A stretch of 5,546 nucleotides of DNA from an uncultured Mycoplasma sp. Lineage in GTDB: Bacteria > Bacillota_I > Bacilli_A > RF39 > UBA660. The notes under the pieces were generated by a model. It was not told the origin of the DNA, made no database searches, and saw nothing but the letters and a program-made list of their open reading frames with translations. Location of the stretch: positions 1 to 5,546 of the forward strand of contig CANDSI010000086.1 in the NCBI GenBank assembly GCA_947388575.1, given 5' to 3'. Below, piece by piece: positions 1-5,546 of this stretch (its first letter is position 1; each line of letters opens with the position of its first letter). A program made the translations under genes and the position numbers.

Positions 1-11
1 GAATATTCTAA

Positions 12-764
12 ATGAATAAATTATATAGTGTTATCTTAACATTAATAGCGGGGGTATTTTTCTTATTAGGCGGTTTAATATCTAAAAAGTTTAAAAACAA
101 AGAAATTTTAAATCATTTTAGTATAGCTTTAGCATTTATAATAATGCTTAATTTAATCTTTACAGACTTAATCCCTGAAACTCTAGAGTTATTGGAAGCT
201 TACAAAACAAGTAGTAGAATATTTATGATAATATCATTTATTATTTTAGGAATATTAATTTTAAAGGTTTTAGACTTTTTTATTCCCGACCATCATCACG
301 ACCATCATGAAGAAGAAAAAAACATTAAAGAACATATTTCTCATGAAAAACATATTGGAACATTAACTGTTATTAGTTTAATATTACATAATGTCTTAGA
401 AGGATTTGCAATATTTGGATTGTCTCTAAATGATTTTAAATTAGGAATAATGATATGTATATCAGTAGCACTCCATAATATACCTCTTGGAACTCATATA
501 TTTAGTTCATTAAGTTTAAATAAAAATAAAGGATTAATAAGTATACTTACATTATCAAGTTTAATAGGTAGCATAATATTCTTAATAGTAGGAGAAATAA
601 GTAATTTATTATTAGCAATTATTACTTGTATAACATTAGGAATGTTAATATATATCGAAATATTTGAATTATTACCTGAAATGCTTCATAGTATCAAAAA
701 GAAAGAAACAATCATTGGATTAATAGTAGGTTTAATAATTTTAGGCATATCATTATTAATATAA
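12..764 (+). CDS. ZIP-family divalent metal transporter
   Basis: A 250-residue multi-pass membrane protein that probably moves zinc, iron or manganese into the cytoplasm, as ZIP proteins do. Hydrophobic segments lie near residues 5-24, 36-52, 70-90, 117-138, 143-167, 178-196, 199-217 and 233-250, matching the eight-helix fold. Family signatures visible are DLIPE (52-56) in helix 2, HN..EG (126-131) in helix 4, HNIP.G (155-160) in helix 5 and ELLPE (219-223) late in the protein. Between helices 3 and 4 is a loop rich in His and Glu (about 93-114), the usual metal-binding loop. The helix 5 motif has Leu159 where most family members have Glu. An in-frame TAA at 9-11 directly precedes the ATG, so the gene cannot start earlier. 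No Shine-Dalgarno site is seen in the 11 bases available, which would fit coupling to an upstream gene outside the window. Family call is secure; the metal is not known. Confidence 0.93.
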   Translation: MNKLYSVILTLIAGVFFLLGGLISKKFKNKEILNHFSIALAFIIMLNLIFTDLIPETLELLEAYKTSSRIFMIISFIILGILILKVLDFFIPDHHHDHHEEEKNIKEHISHEKHIGTLTVISLILHNVLEGFAIFGLSLNDFKLGIMICISVALHNIPLGTHIFSSLSLNKNKGLISILTLSSLIGSIIFLIVGEISNLLLAIITCITLGMLIYIEIFELLPEMLHSIKKKETIIGLIVGLIILGISLLI

Positions 765-796
765 AAAAAGAGAACAAATGTGAAATATTGATTAAC

Positions 797-804
797 AAGG
801 GAGG
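797..804 (+). promoter_or_regulatory. Ribosome binding site that sets the KilA-N gene start
   Basis: AAGGGAGG lies 7 bases before the ATG at 812. It is a near-perfect Shine-Dalgarno site at ideal spacing. An in-frame TTG at 788 is further upstream with no such site of its own, and the Shine-Dalgarno itself would fall inside that longer reading, so the ATG is preferred. Confidence 0.88.
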
Positions 805-811
805 TTTAAAG

Positions 812-1621
812 ATGTTAGAATTAAAGGTAGATAATCAAGTAATAAACTATGTAAAAATTAATAATGAAGACTATATTTCGATTACTGATATGTTAAAATC
901 CAAAGATGGTGAGTTTTTTGTATCTGATTGGCTTAGAAATAGAAATACAATAGAATTTCTAGGTATATGGGAAGAACTTCACAATCCAAATTTTAATTAT
1001 GGCGAATTCGCCACAATTAAAAGTCAAGCTGGTCTAAATAGTTATAAGATAAGTGTAAAAGAATGGTCTTCTAAAACTAATGCAATTGGAATTGTTTCAA
1101 AAGCTGGTAGGTATGGTGGAACCTATGCACACAAAGATATTGCCTTTGAATTTGGAATGTGGATTAGTCCAAAATTTAAACTTTTACTTATTAAAGAATT
1201 TGAAAGATTAAAATTTGAAGAGCAAAAGCAATTAGGGTGGAATGCTAAACGAGAATTATCTAAGATTAATTATAAAATTCACACGAACGCAATTAAACGC
1301 AATTTAATTCCTAAAGAGCTTACAAGAGAACAAATAAATTATATCTATGCAGAAGAAGCAGATGTTCTTAATATGGCATTATTTGGAATAACAGCAAAGA
1401 AATGGCGTGAAGACAATCCTGATAAAAATGGTAATATAAGAGATTATGCTTCTATTGATGAACTTATATGCTTGGCAAATTTAGAAAATTTAAATTCAGT
1501 GTTTATTAACGATGGGCTAAGTCAGTCAGAAAGGCTTGAGAAATTAAATAAAATAGCTATTTCACAGATAAAAATATTACTAGAAAGTAATAATAAAAAA
1601 TTCATAAAAAAGAAATGTTGA
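812..1621 (+). CDS. KilA-N domain-containing protein
   Basis: A 269-residue soluble protein with an N-terminal KilA-N domain at about residues 18-135. This domain is a predicted DNA-binding fold best known from phage and large DNA virus proteins, also found in bacterial chromosomes. Conserved blocks include ISITDM (22-27), SDWLRNRNT (38-46), the core TNAIGI..KAGRYGGTYAHKDIA (89-111) and FEFGMWISP (112-120). A second conserved region, about 145-258, begins with INYKIHTNAIK and contains ALFGITAKKWRE; it is typical of the bacterial subfamily and has no known activity that I recognise. No signal peptide or membrane segment is seen. The ATG at 812 was chosen because of the strong ribosome binding site at 797-804; a TTG at 788 would add eight residues. 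No phage structural, integrase or lysis genes are nearby. A regulatory or DNA-associated role is inference. The gene lies 30 bases before a hydrolase gene and may share its transcript. Confidence 0.9.
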   Translation: MLELKVDNQVINYVKINNEDYISITDMLKSKDGEFFVSDWLRNRNTIEFLGIWEELHNPNFNYGEFATIKSQAGLNSYKISVKEWSSKTNAIGIVSKAGRYGGTYAHKDIAFEFGMWISPKFKLLLIKEFERLKFEEQKQLGWNAKRELSKINYKIHTNAIKRNLIPKELTREQINYIYAEEADVLNMALFGITAKKWREDNPDKNGNIRDYASIDELICLANLENLNSVFINDGLSQSERLEKLNKIAISQIKILLESNNKKFIKKKC

Positions 1622-1651
1622 ATTAGTAAAATAAATTAAAGGAGAGAATAA

Positions 1652-2191
1652 ATGGAAAATTATTTAATTATACACGGTAGTTTTGGCTCTAGTGAAGGAA
1701 ATTGGTTTCTGTGGTTAAAAGAGCAATTAGAAAAAGATAATAAAAAAGTTTTAGTACCTCAAATGCCAGTAGGAATAGATAAACAAAATTTTGATTCATG
1801 GTCAGAAGTATTAAATAAGATAGATATTAATGAATTTACAACAATTATCGCTCATAGTATAGCTCCTATCTTTATTTGTAAATATTTAATAACTAATAAA
1901 ATAAAAGTAAAGAAACTAATCTTTGTTTGTGGATTTAATAATTATTTTGGTATTAATAAAGACTTTGATACAGTAAATGGACCTATGTATATCGATAATT
2001 ATACGGATATAAAGAAGTATTGTGATAATATAATATGTTATTATTCAGACAATGACCCTTATGTTAAATATGAAGTAGAAAAGGAATTTGCTAGTAGTAT
2101 TTCTAATAAAGAATATGTCATAAAAGGTGGAGGCCACATTAATTCTGAAAGTGGATACACTTCATTTGAAGCAATTTTAAAATCACTATAA
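1652..2191 (+). CDS. RBBP9/YdeN-family alpha/beta hydrolase
   Basis: A compact 179-residue cytoplasmic serine hydrolase, the normal length for the RBBP9/YdeN family. The N-terminal strand and oxyanion loop read LIIHGSFGSS (5-14), followed by NWFLWLK (17-23), typical of this family. The likely catalytic triad is Ser69 in AHSIA, Asp135 in SDNDPYV and His162 in GGGHIN. The nucleophile elbow departs from the usual G-x-S-x-G: both flanking glycines are alanine. RBBP9-type proteins do tolerate changes at the second position, so activity is still likely. The reaction would be hydrolysis of a small ester, thioester or amide; the substrate is unknown. The ATG follows AAAGGAGAG at 1638-1646. It starts 30 bases after the KilA-N gene and ends 21 bases before the SDR gene, so it is probably part of the same operon. 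No signal peptide or membrane segment is present. Confidence 0.9.
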   Translation: MENYLIIHGSFGSSEGNWFLWLKEQLEKDNKKVLVPQMPVGIDKQNFDSWSEVLNKIDINEFTTIIAHSIAPIFICKYLITNKIKVKKLIFVCGFNNYFGINKDFDTVNGPMYIDNYTDIKKYCDNIICYYSDNDPYVKYEVEKEFASSISNKEYVIKGGGHINSESGYTSFEAILKSL

Positions 2192-2212
2192 TAATAAAAA
2201 GGAAGTGAAAAA

Positions 2213-3148
2213 ATGAAAAGAGTTTTAGTCACTGGTGCCGCAGGTGTTATAGGTATCAAAACTATTAAATACCTTTTAAGTGAAGGAAAATATGAAATAA
2301 CAGCACTTGATTTAAGAAACAAAAGTAATTATAAAAAGCTCAAAAAATATCGTCGTCGAATAAATATTATATATGGAGATATTAATGATAAAATTTTAAT
2401 TGAAGCTTTAGTTAAAGACCAAGATTATATTATACATTTAGCAAGTGTCTTACCTCCCATCGCCGACATAAAAAAAGGCTTAAGTGAGAACATTGAATAT
2501 TCAGGGACAGAAAATATAATTAAAGCGATTAATTTTTACAATCCTGAATGTTTTTTAGTATATGCTTCTTCTAGCACTATATATGGAAAAAAAGAAGTAG
2601 CAAGTATTAAAACCAAAGCTAATTTAACGGAAAATGATTATTATAGTAATACAAAATTAAAAACAGAAGAATTAATTGAAAAAAGAATAAGAAATTATAT
2701 TATTATTCGTTTACCATTAATTTTATGTAATCCAGCATCTGGAGCTTTTATGTACAATGTTAAGAAAAATTTAATAGTGGAAGCTTTAACCGACAATGAT
2801 GCAGCTTATCTTTTTGCTAATTCTTTAAATAATACGGAAGAGTTAAACAAAAAGGTATGGAATGCTGGAGGTGGCAAACAATTAACTGCCAGTTATCGTG
2901 AAATTCTTGCCAATGTATTAGAGATATATGGTTTTAGTTTCAAATATTTATTAACGAGAATATTTATAGATAAAAACTTTTATGTAGGTGTATATGAAGA
3001 TAGTGATAAATTAAATGAAATTATCGATTATCGAAGTGATTCTTTATCATCATATTATATGCGTTTAAAAAGAACATCTAAAAATCGAGTTTTAGCTAGG
3101 ATTTTTGCTAAACCATTTATATTCTTTTTAAGGAGTAAAGAAAAATGA
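2213..3148 (+). CDS. NAD-dependent epimerase/dehydratase-type (extended SDR) protein
   Basis: A 311-residue Rossmann-fold oxidoreductase of the extended short-chain dehydrogenase class. The dinucleotide-binding motif is TGAAGVIG (7-14), giving G8-x-x-G11-x-x-G14. Asp33 at the end of strand 2 favours NAD over NADP. GDIND (55-59) and the HLAS block (75-78) are also typical. The catalytic set is visible: Ser120 in ASSSTIYG (118-125), then Tyr144 and Lys148 in YSNTK. After RLP (166-168) the substrate-binding part is variable, with NDAAY (195-199) as the later conserved block. The last 30 residues are basic and hydrophobic (ARIFAKPFIFFLR), perhaps touching the membrane or a partner. The substrate (a nucleotide sugar, sterol-like or other alcohol/ketone) cannot be told from the sequence. 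AAAGGAAGTG at 2198-2207 is the ribosome binding site. The stop overlaps the start of the patatin gene by four bases, so the two are probably translated together. Confidence 0.9.
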   Translation: MKRVLVTGAAGVIGIKTIKYLLSEGKYEITALDLRNKSNYKKLKKYRRRINIIYGDINDKILIEALVKDQDYIIHLASVLPPIADIKKGLSENIEYSGTENIIKAINFYNPECFLVYASSSTIYGKKEVASIKTKANLTENDYYSNTKLKTEELIEKRIRNYIIIRLPLILCNPASGAFMYNVKKNLIVEALTDNDAAYLFANSLNNTEELNKKVWNAGGGKQLTASYREILANVLEIYGFSFKYLLTRIFIDKNFYVGVYEDSDKLNEIIDYRSDSLSSYYMRLKRTSKNRVLARIFAKPFIFFLRSKEK

Positions 3149-4194
3149 TTGGACTAGCGCTTGAAGGTGGGGGAGTTAGAGGTTCTTATCAAGCGGGAGT
3201 TTATGCAGCGATGCATGAATGTGGCATTAAAATAAATGGTGTATGTGGAACAAGTATAGGTTCGTTAAATGCTTCACTTATAGCAACTGGAAAAGGAGAA
3301 ACTCTAGCTAGTGTATGGCGAAGTCTTAATATGGGTGAAGTTTTTGGTTTTTCCAAACCATTTATAGATGCTTCAGTAAATAAAAAAATAAAGCTAAGTA
3401 ATGCTGAAATTTTTGCTAAAGAAGCATTTCGTATAATGTTACAAAAAGGAATAGAATTAGAAGGATTAAAACAAGTTATAGATAAATATTTAGATGTTGA
3501 TGCATTATTTAATAGTAATATAGATTTTGGACTTGTAACAGTTAGACTTAAAGATTTTAAACCAATTTACTTATGGAAGAGCGATATGGATAAAGAAAAA
3601 ATCAAGGATTACGTTATTGCTAGTTCTAGTTTACCATTATTTAAAATGGAGCCATTAATCGACAATCATTATTATTTAGATGGTGGTTTTAGAGATTTAG
3701 GTCCAGTTAATATGATGTTAGAAAAAGGATATGATACTATATATTTAGTAAAAATCCATGGTATAGGAATAACTAGAAAATATGATAAAACGAAAAATGT
3801 CATAGTAATAGAATCCAAAAGAGGCTTAGGTGGAGTACTTGATTTAGACAAAACCCGAATTGAAGAAAATATTAAGATGGGTTATTATGATGCAATAAGA
3901 GTAATAAAACATTTAGATGGCGAAAAATATGTCTTTAAAGTTAAAAGTGAAAAGTATTATGAATTTTTAAATCGTAAAGTACCTAAGAAATTACAAAGAA
4001 GAATTAAGAGCTTTTTTAAAGCAAAGAATATTAAAGAAGCAACCATAAGAGCTTTCGAATATGTAATGGAACACGAACATATTAATTATTATGAAATATA
4101 TAAGCCAACTAAAATGCTACGAAAGTTAAGAAAGATAAAACACAAAAATCATTTTATATATGATTATCTAAGTAAATTAAAGTATCTTCTATAA
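3145..4194 (+). CDS. Patatin-like phospholipase family protein
   Basis: A 349-residue patatin-fold acyl hydrolase that would cleave acyl chains from phospholipids or other lipid esters using a Ser-Asp dyad. The oxyanion hole is GGGVRG (8-13), the nucleophile is Ser37 in GTSIGS (35-40), and the catalytic Asp is Asp179 in DGG (179-181). ASSSLP (159-164) is the conserved block found before the Asp in bacterial RssA/YlbK-like members. The catalytic domain ends near residue 260. A further tail of about 85 residues is rich in Lys and Arg (for example KKLQRRIK at 281-288 and MLRKLRKIKHK at 324-334). It could bind acidic membrane surfaces, which is inference. No signal peptide is seen, so it acts inside the cell. 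Translation starts in the ATGA overlap with the SDR stop, helped by TAAGGAG at 3129-3135 inside the SDR gene. The tight pairing suggests linked function, possibly in lipid turnover. Confidence 0.94.
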   Translation: MIGLALEGGGVRGSYQAGVYAAMHECGIKINGVCGTSIGSLNASLIATGKGETLASVWRSLNMGEVFGFSKPFIDASVNKKIKLSNAEIFAKEAFRIMLQKGIELEGLKQVIDKYLDVDALFNSNIDFGLVTVRLKDFKPIYLWKSDMDKEKIKDYVIASSSLPLFKMEPLIDNHYYLDGGFRDLGPVNMMLEKGYDTIYLVKIHGIGITRKYDKTKNVIVIESKRGLGGVLDLDKTRIEENIKMGYYDAIRVIKHLDGEKYVFKVKSEKYYEFLNRKVPKKLQRRIKSFFKAKNIKEATIRAFEYVMEHEHINYYEIYKPTKMLRKLRKIKHKNHFIYDYLSKLKYLL

Positions 4195-4213
4195 TAAAAT
4201 AAGTTATAAAAAA

Positions 4214-4242
4214 TTGACAATTAATAATGTCTATAATATAAT
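4214..4242 (+). promoter_or_regulatory. Perfect consensus housekeeping promoter for the sigma-like gene
   Basis: A TTGACA -35 element at 4214-4219 and a TATAAT -10 element at 4237-4242 are separated by exactly 17 bases. All twelve positions match the vegetative sigma-70/sigma-A consensus. Transcription would begin near 4249, leaving a leader of under 20 bases before the ATG at 4267, with AAGGGGA at 4254-4260 as the ribosome binding site. An overlapping TATAAT at 4232-4237 has only a 12-base spacer and is unlikely to be used with this -35. An imperfect inverted repeat, GACA-N8-TGTC (4216-4231), overlaps the -35 and spacer and could be an operator. Confidence 0.87.
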
Positions 4243-4266
4243 AATGTACCAAAAAGGGGAACTTTT

Positions 4267-4941
4267 ATGGAGTACTTAAAATATGTTAAATTAAGAGAAG
4301 ATAAAAGCAATTTAGAAGAAGTTTTAGAATCTTATTTGCCAGCTGTAAAAAGAATGATAGTAACATTAGGAATCGAAGAAACAGAAGATTTAATTCAAGA
4401 GTGTTCATTAGGGATTATTGAAGTTCTAAATAAAAGCTTTATATATAAGACAAGAATTACACAGATAATCTTAACTAATACTGCCTATATTATTAAGAAC
4501 TATTTATTTAGAAGTTTTACTTTATCTGGTTTTGAAAAAACAGGGAGAGTTACTTTAGAAAAAATTAGACTACTAATAGAAAGTATCAATTCTCAAGATG
4601 AAAAAGCAATTATCCAAATTTTTAATGATGATATTAAAAGTTCATATATTTTAATGGAACAAGAACCTTATCAAGATTGTATTGATTATTCTGAAAGTGA
4701 TTTAGAAACCGATGTTATAAATAAGTGTACTATAGAAGAATTATTACAATATTTAACACCAAAAGAAAGAGAAATAATTATGTTGATTTTTGGTTTTTAT
4801 GGAAGAGTATATTCATTAGAAGAAATAGGCGCTTTATATAACACAAGTAAAACAAATATATGTAATTTTAAAACCAGAGCATTAGCAAAATTAAAAAAAT
4901 ATTTTTCAAAAATAGAAGAAGAAGTTGAAAAAATAAGATAG
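4267..4941 (+). CDS. Divergent sigma-70-like RNA polymerase sigma factor
   Basis: A 224-residue protein with two recognisable sigma-70 parts. Around residues 24-84 is a region 2-like segment, including DLIQECSLGI (41-50), which matches the DLIQEG..G core that binds the polymerase clamp. The aromatic-rich TYATWW stretch of housekeeping factors, which melts and reads the -10 element, is not recognisable; the aligned part is ILTNTAYIIKNYL. Residues 85-155 form a poorly conserved acidic linker. Residues 159-212 form a clear region 4 with LTPKEREIIMLIFG (163-176), SLEEIGALYNTS (183-194) and RALAKLKKY (204-212), close to RpoD-type region 4. The recognition helix, however, reads SKTNICNFK instead of TRERIRQIE. 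It is probably an alternative sigma factor with changed promoter choice; a non-sigma DNA-binding protein built on this fold is possible. It is preceded by a consensus promoter and no anti-sigma gene is adjacent. The start is set by the ATG behind AAGGGGA. Confidence 0.8.
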   Translation: MEYLKYVKLREDKSNLEEVLESYLPAVKRMIVTLGIEETEDLIQECSLGIIEVLNKSFIYKTRITQIILTNTAYIIKNYLFRSFTLSGFEKTGRVTLEKIRLLIESINSQDEKAIIQIFNDDIKSSYILMEQEPYQDCIDYSESDLETDVINKCTIEELLQYLTPKEREIIMLIFGFYGRVYSLEEIGALYNTSKTNICNFKTRALAKLKKYFSKIEEEVEKIR

Positions 4942-4976
4942 ACGTTTATTTAATACTATAAATTCATATAATAAAC

Positions 4977-5006
4977 TAGACAAAAATACATTTAAAGATG
5001 TATAAT
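4977..5006 (+). promoter_or_regulatory. Probable sigma-A-type promoter for yebC
   Basis: TAGACA at 4977-4982 (five of six matches to TTGACA) and a perfect TATAAT at 5001-5006 are spaced by 18 bases. Transcription would begin near 5013, about 26 bases before the yebC ATG. The ribosome binding site AAAGGAGTG (5023-5031) lies 7 bases before that ATG. This suggests yebC is transcribed on its own as well as by any read-through from the sigma-like gene. Confidence 0.72.
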
Positions 5007-5038
5007 TTAAAAGATAAAAAACAAAGGAGTGATTTCAG

Positions 5039-5546
5039 ATGGGAAGAGCCTATGAAGTTCGAAAAGCAAGTATTCAAAAAACTGGAGCTATAAAAGCAAA
5101 GACATATTCAACATTTGCAAAAGAGATATATTTAGCAGCTAAAAAAGGTGTACCAGAAATAGAGAGTAATGTTATATTAAAAAGAATGGTAGAGAAAGCT
5201 AAAAAAGCTCAAGTACCAAGTGATATTATTAATCGTGCTATTGATAAAGCTAAAGGTGTAGGTGGCGAAGACTATCATGAAGTAGTATATGAAGGATTTG
5301 GTCCAGGTGCATCTACTTTAATAATTAAGACTTTAACAGACAATGTTAATCGTACTGTAGGAATGGTACGTGCAGCTTTCAATAAAGTAAATAAGAGTTT
5401 AGGTGTAAATAATTCAGTATCATATAATTATGATTATTTAGCTATAATAACTTTTAAAACAGATAAAGAAGAAGAAATATTTGAAAGATTATTAGATGCT
5501 GGTATCGAACCAACTGAATTTGAGAATATAGAAGGAGAATTAACTA
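5039..5546 (+). CDS. yebC: YebC/PmpR-family (TACO1-like) protein, 3' end outside window
   Basis: The first 169 residues of a protein whose family is usually about 240 residues; the reading frame is still open at the window end. It begins MGRAYEVRKAS, close to the YeeN/YeeI branch of the family. Hallmark blocks are AKEIYLAAKKG (27-37), QVPSDIINRAIDKAKG (58-73), YEGFGPG (84-90), LTDNVNRTVGMVRAAF (99-114) and SVSYNYD (126-132). Members were long annotated as DNA-binding transcription regulators (PmpR). The human relative TACO1 acts in mitochondrial translation, and bacterial members have more recently been tied to relief of ribosome stalling, so a translation role is favoured here. The ATG at 5039 follows AAAGGAGTG at ideal spacing. 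The C-terminal domain cannot be assessed. Family assignment is very secure; which paralogue type is less so, though the MGRAYE start favours the YeeN-like group. Confidence 0.95.
   Translation, partial: MGRAYEVRKASIQKTGAIKAKTYSTFAKEIYLAAKKGVPEIESNVILKRMVEKAKKAQVPSDIINRAIDKAKGVGGEDYHEVVYEGFGPGASTLIIKTLTDNVNRTVGMVRAAFNKVNKSLGVNNSVSYNYDYLAIITFKTDKEEEIFERLLDAGIEPTEFENIEGELT

Noticed and set aside
788..811. TTG start eight codons upstream of the KilA-N ATG
   Set aside because: The strong Shine-Dalgarno at 797-804 sits inside this extension and is ideally spaced for the ATG at 812. No comparable site precedes the TTG.
1619..1621. Possible mycoplasma-type reading of TGA as tryptophan
   Set aside because: No gene needs an internal TGA, all tryptophans are TGG, and TGA falls at the expected family ends of the KilA-N and SDR proteins.
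2059..2322. An 87-codon open frame on the minus strand across the hydrolase/SDR junction
   Set aside because: It is antisense to two well-supported genes, including the SDR nucleotide-binding motif, and its translation shows no recognisable domain. It is a shadow of the + strand genes.
4232..4237. First TATAAT after the TTGACA -35 element
   Set aside because: Its spacer would be only 12 bases. The overlapping TATAAT at 4237-4242 gives the optimal 17.
4944..4976. Inverted repeat GTTTATT / AATAAAC with a 19-base loop after the sigma-like gene, considered as a terminator
   Set aside because: The stem is AT-rich and short, the loop is long, and no T run follows. It is unlikely to terminate transcription.
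1..5546. Search for mobile elements, CRISPR arrays, tRNA or rRNA genes and long repeats
   Set aside because: No transposase or integrase reading frame, spaced repeats, cloverleaf or rRNA-like sequence could be seen on reading both strands. The KilA-N gene alone is not enough to call a prophage.

Overview
The window is a strongly AT-rich stretch of bacterial chromosome with every supported gene on the + strand. The genes have purine-rich Shine-Dalgarno sites (AAGGGAGG, AAAGGAG, AAGGAG) and short gaps. Tryptophan is always TGG, and TGA serves as a stop (ends of the KilA-N and SDR genes), so the code looks standard rather than the mycoplasma UGA=Trp code. This fits a low-GC Bacillota or Bacilli-like lineage, possibly a host-associated one with a reduced genome. 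The species cannot be named from the sequence.

Layout: (1) 12-764, a ZIP-family metal transporter with a His-rich cytoplasmic loop. (2) 812-1621, a KilA-N domain protein whose start moves to an ATG behind a strong ribosome binding site. (3) 1652-2191, a small RBBP9/YdeN-type serine hydrolase. (4) 2213-3148, an extended short-chain dehydrogenase/reductase (NAD-dependent epimerase type). (5) 3145-4194, a patatin-like phospholipase overlapping the SDR by 4 bases. (6) 4267-4941, a divergent sigma-70-like protein behind a perfect consensus housekeeping promoter. (7) 5039 to the window end, the first 169 residues of a YebC/PmpR-family protein with its own promoter.

Genes 2 to 5 are spaced 30, 21 and -4 bases apart with no visible terminator, so co-transcription is likely. 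Only the SDR and patatin pair (ATGA overlap) is a firm case for translational coupling. A shared role for the hydrolase, SDR and patatin in lipid or envelope metabolism is possible but is inference. The sigma-like gene and yebC look like separate transcription units because each has a promoter directly upstream.

No RNA genes, insertion sequences, CRISPR arrays, long repeats or convincing rho-independent terminators were seen. The window is mostly ordinary chromosomal content. The most unusual item is the sigma-like protein: it keeps a recognisable RpoD-type region 4 scaffold but has lost the residues that normally read the -35 and -10 elements.
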